From the NCBI GenBank assembly GCA_041552055.1, contig JBFELO010000130.1:1-13105 (forward strand): a stretch of 13,105 nucleotides of DNA, written 5' to 3'. Below are positions 1-6,029 of the stretch, piece by piece (position 1 is the stretch's first letter; each line of letters starts with the position of its first letter). The notes under the pieces are model-generated. The model did no database searches and was not told where the DNA came from. It saw only the letters and a program-made list of their open reading frames with translations. This stretch comes from JBFELO01 sp041552055 (GTDB lineage: Bacteria; Acidobacteriota; Thermoanaerobaculia; Thermoanaerobaculales; Sulfomarinibacteraceae). Both the position numbers and the translations under genes were made by a program.

Positions 1-1128
1 GCTCACAGCCTGGAGCATGTACAGGGCACGCTGAGCCTGCACTCCGTTGTGGTGCATGAAGGCGCCGCGACCGCTGACGCAAATGCCGGGTCCGCTCGTC
101 GCGTACTCCCTGGCAAGCGACCTCGTCCGGCTCGCCGGGACACCGCTGATACCCTCGGCCCACTCCGGAGTGTAGGGCGCGAGGTGGTGTTCCAACTCAG
201 ATGCGGTCACGTTGGTGTGCGCCTCGATGAAGGCGGTGTCGTGAAGTCGGTCCTCCACGATGACGTGGCACATGGCGAGGGCGACCGCCAAATCGGTGCC
301 CGGCCTCACCGGAATCCATTCCGTCGACCTCGCGGCAGTGTTCGAGAGCCGGACGTCGAAGGTGACCAGCTTGGTTCCGTTGGCGACGGCGTCGACCCAA
401 CGCTGGGCGAACGGTACGTGGTCGAGACCGGCCTCCAGCATGCTGTTGCCGAAGTTGAGTATCATCGCCGCCCGCTCGAAATCCAGAAAGCCGGCGCCCC
501 CTCCGGTCAAAGCCCTGGCAATTCCGCCCGCAGCGATGCAGATCGAGTTGTGATCGCCGATCGAGCCGGTCCCGTACGCGGGCAGGAAGTAGTACATCAG
601 AATCAGGAAGTCGCTGCCGACGGTGCGGCCGTAGTGGAAGAGGAACCTCTCCGGGGTGCCGGCATCGCGCAGCTCGCGCAGGCCTCGCACGTGACGGCCG
701 GCAACCTCGCCACCCTCGACCAGGAGATCGAGTGCCTCGGTCCACGAGATTTTCTTCCACCGTCCCTCGCCGCGAGCACCCACGCGCAGCAGGGGATGGA
801 GCAGTCGATCGGGATCGTCGACCTGGTTGACTCCGGCCTGACCCCTGGCGCACAGTCGGCCTCGGGTGCACCGGGAGGCTGGATTGCCGTCGATCTTGAC
901 GAGGCGTCCATTGTCGACGGTGCCGAGGATCGGGCAGCGAGTGACGCACTGCCAGCACGCCGAAGGGATCACCCGCCGGGTGGAGGTGGCGGCGTCCGAG
1001 GCGGTTTCTAGTGCTGCCTCGGCGTCGCCGTGCGCGCTACTGGAGGCTACAAGTGCGCCGCCTCCGAGAAGGCCTCCAGCAGCAGCCGCTCCGCTGGCCA
1101 GCATCCTGCGACGATTCATCGTTGCCAT
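1..1128 (-). CDS. Molybdopterin oxidoreductase catalytic subunit (TtrA/PsrA/SrdA-like), N-terminal part
   Basis: The first 376 residues of a complex iron-sulfur molybdoenzyme catalytic subunit, cut off by the left edge. A Tat signal (NRRRMLASGAAAAGG, residues 5-19) is followed by a hydrophobic stretch to about residue 30, so it is exported folded. The cofactor-proximal 4Fe-4S ligands are C58, C61, C65 and C93 (CWQCVTRC and then GRLCARGQAG). The segment GDHNSIC (191-197) places C197 where the PsrA/PhsA type has the molybdenum-ligating cysteine. Start choice: ATG at 1128 has GGAGG seven bases upstream; the ATG at 1119 does not. The Shine-Dalgarno overlaps the end of the NrfD gene and only three bases separate the two genes. 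Family members are about 700-1000 residues, so much is missing. Candidate substrates are tetrathionate, polysulfide, thiosulfate, selenate or arsenate; sequence alone does not decide. Confidence 0.9.
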   Translation of the reverse strand, partial: MATMNRRRMLASGAAAAGGLLGGGALVASSSAHGDAEAALETASDAATSTRRVIPSACWQCVTRCPILGTVDNGRLVKIDGNPASRCTRGRLCARGQAGVNQVDDPDRLLHPLLRVGARGEGRWKKISWTEALDLLVEGGEVAGRHVRGLRELRDAGTPERFLFHYGRTVGSDFLILMYYFLPAYGTGSIGDHNSICIAAGGIARALTGGGAGFLDFERAAMILNFGNSMLEAGLDHVPFAQRWVDAVANGTKLVTFDVRLSNTAARSTEWIPVRPGTDLAVALAMCHVIVEDRLHDTAFIEAHTNVTASELEHHLAPYTPEWAEGISGVPASRTRSLAREYATSGPGICVSGRGAFMHHNGVQAQRALYMLQAVS

Positions 1129-1131
1129 CGT

Positions 1132-2652
1132 TCAACCTCCGACGTGATCGGCCCGATCATCATCCGACGATGATCCACCCGGACCGCCTCGAATGAGGCA
1201 CCTCTCGAGCGGCACGGTCGTCAGCAGGATCAGACCGGCAGTCCACTTCAAAGGAGCGAGATCGAGCTCTCTCGTGAGGACGCCCCAGGAGATCAGTGCG
1301 ACTCCGGCGGCGAAGGTGGCGGCGATGACGAGACCACGTATGGACCTGCCACGCCGTGGTGCGTCGTCCCTCCGCGCGGCCGACGCCACCGGCAGTTCGA
1401 CCAGGGGAACCAGCTTGAGAATGCCGATCAGCAGCAGGCCACCGATCGCGTACGTCCCGAATGTCACGACCGACTCCAGCGTGGTGGGTAGGTAGGCGAC
1501 ACCGGGTCTTGGCAACGGCAGGCGCGGATATTGTTGCGCCGGAATCACCAGCAGTACCCGTTTGAGGAGCATCGCGAGGTTGACGGCGGCGGCGGCGCCA
1601 GCAATCAGTCCGACGCGCACCGGTACCGGTCGGATGGCCTGGACGAATAGAATGGCGAACGGTGCGACGAGCCCTCCGATGATCGTGATCCAGAACGTCG
1701 GCGCGAACCTCCCGATCAATAGAGCGTTCGACACAGCACGTTCTGCAACAGGGCCCGCGTACTGAGCCGTCAGCTGTTCGCTGGCGACGAAGTAGAGGTA
1801 GAGAAACACGACGAACGCGAGAATCGCTCCCAGCGCTCTGAAGGTGCGATCGTCGATAATCTCGGTCCAGCGGAAGAGACTGCGCAGCAACGCTGCCACG
1901 ACAATCAGCGCGGAAAAGCCCGACACCACGGCACCGAGCACGAAGTACGGTGCCTGCAATGGGTTGTACCAGCCAGCTTTGGCGCTGAGCAGCCCGAAGA
2001 ACATTCCATACACCGAATGAACCGACACCATGATCGGAACCAGCAGGATGGCGAGCCAGAACAGGGTGTGCTCGTGGCGTCGGCGCTCTGCTGCCGTGTC
2101 TCGGTAGCCCAGACTCAAGTACCCGAGCAGTCGGCTGAGCTTCAGGTCCATGGTCGAGAGGACCCACAGATCGCGTCGCATCGACAGATAGAGATAGACT
2201 CCGCTCGCCGCAAAATAGAGCGAGATTACGGTCGCGGACCAGACCATCGGCGCGTGCCAGCGGCCGTAGGCCAGGGTGTTCAGCACGAACCTGTCCGGCC
2301 GCCCCACATCGAGAGCGATGTTGATGACGGCGAGAAGCAGAGAGATCAGCGTGACCACCTCGGCCAGCCTCGCGATGTTGCGGTACCGACCGAGCCGGAG
2401 CACCCGCACAGTAGCCGATATGGCGATGCCGACGTGGCTGATGCCGATGATGTGCACGATGTTGGCGACCCCCAGTCCCCAGGCCGCTCCGTACGAGCTC
2501 GTTCCCAGCGTCGTGTGCCCTTGGATCAGGAAGCGCACGCAGGAGAACACCCAGTAGGCGGTCGCTGCCGCAAGGATTCCGTTCGCGATTTGGAGCGCGC
2601 GGCTTTTCTCGGTGATGGGCCTCAGGATCGGCATCGTTTGGATGGTGTCCAT
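1132..2652 (-). CDS. NrfD/PsrC-family integral membrane quinone-interacting subunit
   Basis: A 506-residue polytopic membrane protein with roughly ten to twelve hydrophobic segments judged by eye. In this family the subunit exchanges electrons between the quinone pool and the iron-sulfur subunit and anchors the complex. Family-like segments are the helix around 55-85 (WGLGVANIVHIIGISHVG), DVGRPDRF at 115-122, and the stretch around 215-260 with a Trp-Tyr-Asn-Pro loop followed by PYFVLGAVVSGFSA. It is longer than TtrC or PsrC (about 300-350 residues) and nearer the long NrfD branch such as ActC. The tail is hydrophilic and rich in Gly, Ser and Asp. ATG at 2652 has GGAGG eight bases upstream. 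It lies 22 bases after the iron-sulfur gene and three before the catalytic gene, so it is certainly co-transcribed. Confidence 0.9.
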   Translation of the reverse strand: MDTIQTMPILRPITEKSRALQIANGILAAATAYWVFSCVRFLIQGHTTLGTSSYGAAWGLGVANIVHIIGISHVGIAISATVRVLRLGRYRNIARLAEVVTLISLLLAVINIALDVGRPDRFVLNTLAYGRWHAPMVWSATVISLYFAASGVYLYLSMRRDLWVLSTMDLKLSRLLGYLSLGYRDTAAERRRHEHTLFWLAILLVPIMVSVHSVYGMFFGLLSAKAGWYNPLQAPYFVLGAVVSGFSALIVVAALLRSLFRWTEIIDDRTFRALGAILAFVVFLYLYFVASEQLTAQYAGPVAERAVSNALLIGRFAPTFWITIIGGLVAPFAILFVQAIRPVPVRVGLIAGAAAAVNLAMLLKRVLLVIPAQQYPRLPLPRPGVAYLPTTLESVVTFGTYAIGGLLLIGILKLVPLVELPVASAARRDDAPRRGRSIRGLVIAATFAAGVALISWGVLTRELDLAPLKWTAGLILLTTVPLERCLIRGGPGGSSSDDDRADHVGG

Positions 2653-2674
2653 GATTCAATCCTCCGTGAGCTTT

Positions 2675-3475
2675 TCAGCCGCGCTCGAAGGCTTCGGGGC
2701 GGCCTCCGATGTAGACGACCGAGGGCCGCGTCCCGAGGTTTGGCAGCAGCGTGATCGCCGGCTCGCGAACCAGCATGCGCGCGACCTCGCTCGCTGGATC
2801 CTGTGCGTCGCCGAACGCGCGCGCCGAGGCCGGACAGGTGGCGACACACGCAGGTTCTTGCCCGGCGTCGACACGCCGCGAGCAGAAGTCGCACTTGTCG
2901 ACCGTGCCGTGGGTTCTGGCCGGAAAACGTCGTTGTTCCCCTCCCAGATCTCGCTGCGGGTTGAAGTAACGGGCGTTGTAGGGGCACGCGGCCATGCAGT
3001 GCCGGCACCCGATGCAGCGGTCTGGGTCGACCTTGATGATGCCGTCGGCGCGCCGTGAGGTCGCGCCGGTGGGGCAGACCTTCAGACACGGCGAGTTCTG
3101 ACACTGATTGCACAGCCTGGGCAAGAACTCGCGGGTGACGTCCGGGTAGCTTCCGATCTCCTGCTCCGATACCCACGACCTGAAGCCCCCGAGGCGGACG
3201 CCGTGCTCGGCCTTGCACGCCACCGCGCAGGAGTGACAGCCGGTGCAGCGACGGAGGTCGATCACCATCAGCATGTGCCCACGTCGTGATGGCGCGTCGC
3301 TATCCGTCGCTTCGACCTCAGTCCGTGCAGCCGTGCAGGATGCCCAGGCCAGTGTTGAACCACCAACAGCCGCGAACTTTCGCCGCGACATCAGGCCGGC
3401 GTCGGTGCGATCTCGAGGCCCGTCTCCGGTCGAGTCGGCGATCCGGCGGCCCTGCTCTTCGAGCGACTCGGTCAT
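2675..3475 (-). CDS. Tat-exported four-cluster 4Fe-4S ferredoxin subunit (TtrB/PsrB/SrdB-like)
   Basis: A 266-residue electron-transfer subunit with exactly the sixteen cysteines needed for four 4Fe-4S clusters: C77/80/83/87, C122/125/130/134, C154/157/160/164 and C195/198/210/214. This is the DmsB/PsrB/TtrB arrangement, passing electrons between the membrane subunit and the molybdenum subunit. A twin-arginine motif SRRKF at 30-34 precedes a short hydrophobic segment, so it is exported itself, as in TtrB, rather than only carried as a partner. The 28 residues before the twin arginine are unusually long. A start at M29 would remove them but has no Shine-Dalgarno. The ATG at 3475 has AAGGAAG upstream and overlaps the MarR stop codon (ATGA), indicating translational coupling. 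Confidence 0.9.
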   Translation of the reverse strand: MTESLEEQGRRIADSTGDGPRDRTDAGLMSRRKFAAVGGSTLAWASCTAARTEVEATDSDAPSRRGHMLMVIDLRRCTGCHSCAVACKAEHGVRLGGFRSWVSEQEIGSYPDVTREFLPRLCNQCQNSPCLKVCPTGATSRRADGIIKVDPDRCIGCRHCMAACPYNARYFNPQRDLGGEQRRFPARTHGTVDKCDFCSRRVDAGQEPACVATCPASARAFGDAQDPASEVARMLVREPAITLLPNLGTRPSVVYIGGRPEAFERG

Positions 3476-3975
3476 GGGGCGTCTTCCTTTCTGTCCTGGT
3501 GGTCTGTCGAGTGCGAAAACGAAGAGGATCGAATCTGGCGAGCCTCGAACGCGTCGAGAAGGCGTCCGAGGGCCGCGATCACCGCTTCCCGACTGGCTGC
3601 CGGCACCTGCTGCAGCACCTCACGTTGCTCTGCAACAAGATCGCGCCGAATTTGGCATACGAGGCGATCACCCTCGTCGGTGATGCGGACGCGGTACACG
3701 CGTCGATCGGCGACGTCGACGGTTCGCAAGGCGAATCCATGTTCGACGAGGTGGTCGACCACCCGGGTGACGGTGCTCGCGTCGAGAAACAGTGCCCTTG
3801 CCAGCTCACTCATAGTCATCGGACCTCGTGCCTGGAGCATCTCCAGGGCATGACACTGGGAGATGGTCACTCCGTGACAGCAGATCTGCTCGCGGTCCCG
3901 ATACTGGAAGGCTCGCGCCAGCTCGGCGAAGACGTCGTACAAACGCTCGGCTTGGTCCTCGAGGTCATGGTTCAC
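3472..3975 (-). CDS. MarR-family transcriptional regulator with a cysteine-rich sensor-like segment
   Basis: A 167-residue winged helix-turn-helix regulator. The recognition-helix region is DASTVTRVVDHLVEHG (65-80) and the wing carries ADRR (89-92), both typical of MarR. Just before the DNA-binding domain lies ICCHGVTISQCHAL (31-44), with C32, C33 and C41; a fourth cysteine is C107. Such a cluster suggests a thiol-redox or metal/metalloid sensor, but this is inference. GTG at 3975 is preferred because GGAGAG sits five bases upstream; an in-frame TTG at 4005 would add ten residues but overlaps an inverted repeat. It is the first gene of the molybdoenzyme operon and ends inside the ATG of the iron-sulfur gene, so it probably autoregulates the operon. 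It could also control the divergent plus-strand genes. Confidence 0.88.
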   Translation of the reverse strand: MNHDLEDQAERLYDVFAELARAFQYRDREQICCHGVTISQCHALEMLQARGPMTMSELARALFLDASTVTRVVDHLVEHGFALRTVDVADRRVYRVRITDEGDRLVCQIRRDLVAEQREVLQQVPAASREAVIAALGRLLDAFEARQIRSSSFSHSTDHQDRKEDAP

Positions 3976-3990
3976 TGCGGCTCTCCAGAA

Positions 3991-4017
3991 ACTTGTACGG
4001 AGCAAGTGTTTTCAAGT
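3991..4017. promoter_or_regulatory. ACTTG/CAAGT inverted and direct half-sites upstream of the MarR gene
   Basis: ACTTG at 3991-3995 faces CAAGT at 4003-4007 across seven bases, and a second CAAGT follows at 4013-4017. The cluster lies just upstream of the MarR GTG start, where an autorepressor would bind. Five-base arms can arise by chance, so the call rests mainly on position. Confidence 0.3.
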
Positions 4018-4027
4018 TTCGATGTAT

Positions 4028-4053
4028 TGTTTCGCCTCACACTGGGTGAAACA
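4028..4053. promoter_or_regulatory. Inverted repeat, candidate MarR operator between divergent genes
   Basis: TGTTTCGCC (4028-4036) and GGTGAAACA (4045-4053) are inverted with one mismatch in nine and an eight-base spacer. The flanks also carry GATGT on the left and ACATC on the right, slightly out of register. The 26-bp size, the near-perfect dyad symmetry and the location between the MarR operon and the divergent 4174 gene fit an operator for that regulator. Binding is not shown. Confidence 0.45.
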
Positions 4054-4070
4054 TCGCAGGTGCGGCTCCG

Positions 4071-4101
4071 AGCCGGACACGCCGGGGGCGTGTCTCCGGC
4101 T
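4071..4101 (+). other. GC-rich stem-loop in the leader of the 4174 gene
   Basis: AGCCGGACACGCC (4071-4083) pairs with the segment 4087-4101 across a GGG loop, giving a stem of about 13 bp with a two-base bulge. No T-tract follows, so it is not a classic intrinsic terminator. It lies about 70 bases before the ATG at 4174 and could be a leader RNA structure or act at the DNA level. Nothing else was recognised in the rest of the 4102-4173 gap. Confidence 0.4.
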
Positions 4102-4173
4102 GTCGCGCTGTCGTCTACACGGACGGTCGCGTCGAATATGACCGGCGCCGACGCGAACCGAGGGGAGGCAATC

Positions 4174-4479
4174 ATGAATTCGGAACACCAAGATCAGGGC
4201 TCGAGGTCACCGTCGAAGTGCGCGGAGGTGATGGCGAAGATGACAGCAGGAGGAGACGCGAAGCAGCCATGCCCGATGAGCGAGATTCTCGCGAGAGCGT
4301 CGAGAACTCGGGGCTTCAAACCGCTCGCGATGACCCCGGGGCTGCTCTGCGTCATCGCCGGAGTGGCGATCATCTTCGAACCGCAGGTGCTGGTCTGGCT
4401 CATGGCAACGGCTTCGATCGTCGCCGGGATCGCGCTGCTTGCGGGTGCCCCTTTTTTCAGCAAGCTCGCAATGTCCTGA
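4174..4479 (+). CDS. Small two-helix membrane protein, unrecognised
   Basis: A 101-residue protein not assigned to a family. Residues 1-50 are hydrophilic and hold C16 and C33 in a Met-, Lys- and Cys-containing stretch (KCAEVMAKM, then KQPCPM). Two hydrophobic segments follow, about 52-68 and 72-95, and a short tail ends in FFSKLAMS. The ATG at 4174 has a strong GGGGAGG seven bases upstream. The open frame continues far upstream, but that part is antisense to the MarR and iron-sulfur genes and is taken as a shadow. It is divergent from the MarR operon across shared inverted repeats, so it may be in the same regulon. Redox or metal involvement of the N-terminal cysteines is only a guess. Confidence 0.7.
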   Translation: MNSEHQDQGSRSPSKCAEVMAKMTAGGDAKQPCPMSEILARASRTRGFKPLAMTPGLLCVIAGVAIIFEPQVLVWLMATASIVAGIALLAGAPFFSKLAMS

Positions 4480-4526
4480 TTCCGATTCTCAAGCGATTCT
4501 GAGGGGAACGAATTCAGGGTGAATCG

Positions 4527-4559
4527 GACGTTGAAACGTCGGAAAGAAAACGCTAGTTT
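4527..4559 (+). promoter_or_regulatory. Candidate promoter and operator upstream of the 4696 membrane-protein gene
   Basis: TTGAAA (4531-4536) and TAGTTT (4554-4559) are separated by 17 bases and resemble a sigma-70-type promoter with an actinobacterial TANNNT -10 box. A perfect inverted hexamer, GACGTT (4527-4532) and AACGTC (4535-4540), overlaps the -35 box and could be a repressor site. The remaining gap from 4480 to 4695 shows a tandem CGATTCT repeat near 4483-4500 and a possible small ORF, nothing else. Confidence 0.45.
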
Positions 4560-4592
4560 GAGAGCTGACAACACGAGCGGAGAGAAAGATCG

Positions 4593-4703
4593 ATGTCGGC
4601 AGGGGGACCCAGCCGCTTAGGATTCAAGTGGGGAGGGACCTGTGCCGTAGCGGTGTCGAAAGGGCCGAGAGCGTCCACCGTCAAAGGAGTGAATCATGGA
4701 TGA
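4593..4703 (+). CDS. Possible 36-codon small ORF overlapping the next gene start
   Basis: ATG at 4593 is preceded by GGAGAG about ten bases upstream and opens a 36-codon frame. Its TGA at 4701-4703 lies inside the first codons of the 4696 gene (ATGGATGA). The peptide has no membrane segment or motif I recognise. The overlap would permit translational coupling. Equally it may be a chance frame in the transcribed leader. Confidence 0.2.
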   Translation: MSAGGPSRLGFKWGGTCAVAVSKGPRASTVKGVNHG

Positions 4704-5061
4704 CAGCGTTCCCGACAAACAGGAGTCGAGAGTTTCGAACAAGGGCGGTCTGGCCCAGAAGCTGGACGCCGCTGGTTGGGGTCTCTTCTTCATCTGGGTT
4801 GGAGCGGCCCTCCTGATGGACCTCAGCTGGGGAGTCGGTCTTCTCGGAGTGGCCGTGATCACACTCGGTGGGCAGGCTGCCAGGACGTACTTCGGCCTCG
4901 GGTCGCAGATCTTCTGGGTGGTGGTCGGGCTGCTGTTTCTCGTCGGTGGCGTCTGGGAGCTCTACAGGGTGGAGATTTCTCTGGTACCCGTTTTACTGAT
5001 CATTGCCGGCGCAGCCTTGCTACTGTCGATCTTCACGGGCCAGCGAACCTCGAGCCAGTAG
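4696..5061 (+). CDS. Small multi-helix membrane protein (LiaF-N/DUF5668-like in appearance)
   Basis: A 121-residue protein: about 26 hydrophilic residues, then hydrophobic segments near 27-42, 46-60, 71-87 and 92-112, and a short polar tail ending in SSQ. Short paired helices such as GWGLFFIWVGAALL and FWVVVGLLFLVGGVWELY are reminiscent of the membrane domain found before LiaF and in DUF5668 proteins, but the match is by eye only. ATG at 4696 has AAAGGAG six bases upstream. It lies 134 bases before the oxidoreductase gene, and that gap holds no convincing terminator, so the two may share a transcript. Function unknown. Confidence 0.7.
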   Translation: MDDSVPDKQESRVSNKGGLAQKLDAAGWGLFFIWVGAALLMDLSWGVGLLGVAVITLGGQAARTYFGLGSQIFWVVVGLLFLVGGVWELYRVEISLVPVLLIIAGAALLLSIFTGQRTSSQ

Positions 5062-5195
5062 TACCTGTGCGAGGCCTTCGCAGAGGAGATCATCCAGCGA
5101 GACCCCAGGGAGGCCCCACGATTCGCCGGTCGTGCCGCGGAAGGCTCGGGGAATCGTCGCTGGAGTGGCTTCCGAATAGTCGAGAGGAGGAGCAG

Positions 5196-5950
5196 ATGAG
5201 AGTGCTCGTTGTGTACGCGCATCCCGGCCCAAGTCGTTCTTCCGCGCCGTACTCGAGGAGTTCACGAGAGGGCTCACCGACGGTGGCCACACGTACGAGG
5301 TGAATGACCTGTGCGCAATCGGCTTCGACCCGGTGTTCAATGTTCACGACTTCGCCTTCTTCGCGGACGAGTCCGTGCCCAGGGAGCCGTTGGAGGAGCG
5401 GTTCACCCTGCGGCAGGACGTCCTCGATTCCGCGGGCGCCGGTCTTCTCGGGCCGATCAAGAGGGCCCTGGCGAAGCGGTGGTTGCGCGGAAAGGAGGTG
5501 ACCGAGATCGTCCAGATGATCAGTCAGCACAGGCCCAAGGACGTGTTGAAGGAGCAGGAAAAGATTTCGCGCTCAGACGCCATCGCTCTGATCGCACCGA
5601 ACTACTATATGCACTTCCCGGCGATTCTCAAGGGCTGGATCACCCGTGTTTTCACGTACGGGTTCGCGTACACGTTGACGGCGGACGGATGGCGAGGGGC
5701 GGTCAAAGGACGAATCTCGCTGCTCAAGCGGAAAAAGGCGCGTATCATTCAGCCCACGTTCTTCAGCGAGGAGGACTTCGAAGCTACGGGGCTCAGAGAG
5801 GCCATGCAGAAGACGATCGACATGTGGGGTTTCGAGTACCCCGGGATTCCGGATGTGCAGCACGTCTACTTCCACAGGATGTACGGTGTCGACGAGAACA
5901 CTCGAAAGGGATACCTGCAGCGTGCCTACCAACTCGGCAAGGAGTTCTGA
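5196..5950 (+). CDS. Flavodoxin-fold NAD(P)H quinone oxidoreductase (NQO1/KefF/MdaB-like), interrupted by a one-base frameshift
   Basis: Family members reduce quinones or similar electrophiles with NAD(P)H and FMN or FAD in the cytosol. The natural start is ATG at 5196, with AGGAGGAG upstream, encoding MRVLVVYAHPGP, the flavin-binding beta strand. That frame then stops at 5301-5303. From 5231 the next frame (aag tcg ttc ttc) continues as KSFFRAVLEEFTRGL and runs to the stop at 5950, with the family signature HFPAILKGWITRVFTYGFAY in the middle. One base is missing around 5229-5230, probably a C from the run CCCGGCCC. Repaired, the protein would be about 251 residues. As written, only a shorter product from a GTG at 5300 is possible, lacking the N-terminal strand. 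This is either a real inactivation or a sequencing error. The absence of other lesions favours error or very recent mutation. Confidence 0.8.
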
Positions 5951-5990
5951 CGGGTTCGGCTGCGCACGACCAAAAGCGGCAGGCGACGAC

Positions 5991-6029
5991 TCCTCGAGTG
6001 TCCCGTTCAAGCGACGGGGTCGAGCAGGA
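5991..6029. terminator. Weak candidate bidirectional stem-loop between convergent genes
   Basis: A nested stem lies between the oxidoreductase stop and the end of the QueG-like gene: CTCGA (5993-5997) with TCGAG (6020-6024), and inside it CCCGT (6002-6006) with ACGGG (6014-6018) around a seven-base loop. There is no T-tract on either strand. The convergent position suggests termination, but the structure is modest and overlaps the last codons of the minus-strand gene. Confidence 0.3.

Noticed and set aside
49..1011. A 320-codon plus-strand frame
   Set aside because: It is antisense to the molybdopterin subunit, whose frame has clear Tat and 4Fe-4S motifs; the plus-strand translation has no family features and is a high-G+C shadow.
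2675..2874. Small frames on both strands inside the iron-sulfur gene as overlapping genes
   Set aside because: They lack ribosome binding sites and recognisable motifs; the sixteen-cysteine frame fully explains the DNA.
3976..4005. TTG start at 4005 for the MarR gene
   Set aside because: It overlaps the ACTTG/CAAGT repeat, and the GTG at 3975 has a well-spaced GGAGAG, so the shorter protein is preferred.
3286..4173. A 296-codon upstream extension of the 101-residue membrane protein
   Set aside because: It is antisense to the iron-sulfur and MarR genes; the strong GGGGAGG before ATG 4174 marks the real start.
4449..4457. CCCTTTTTT run as a terminator tail
   Set aside because: It lies inside the coding sequence of the 101-residue protein (APFF region) and no stem precedes it.
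5222..5236. Programmed ribosomal frameshift site in the oxidoreductase gene
   Set aside because: C CCA AGT is not a canonical X XXY YYZ heptamer, and no downstream stem or internal Shine-Dalgarno stimulator is evident.
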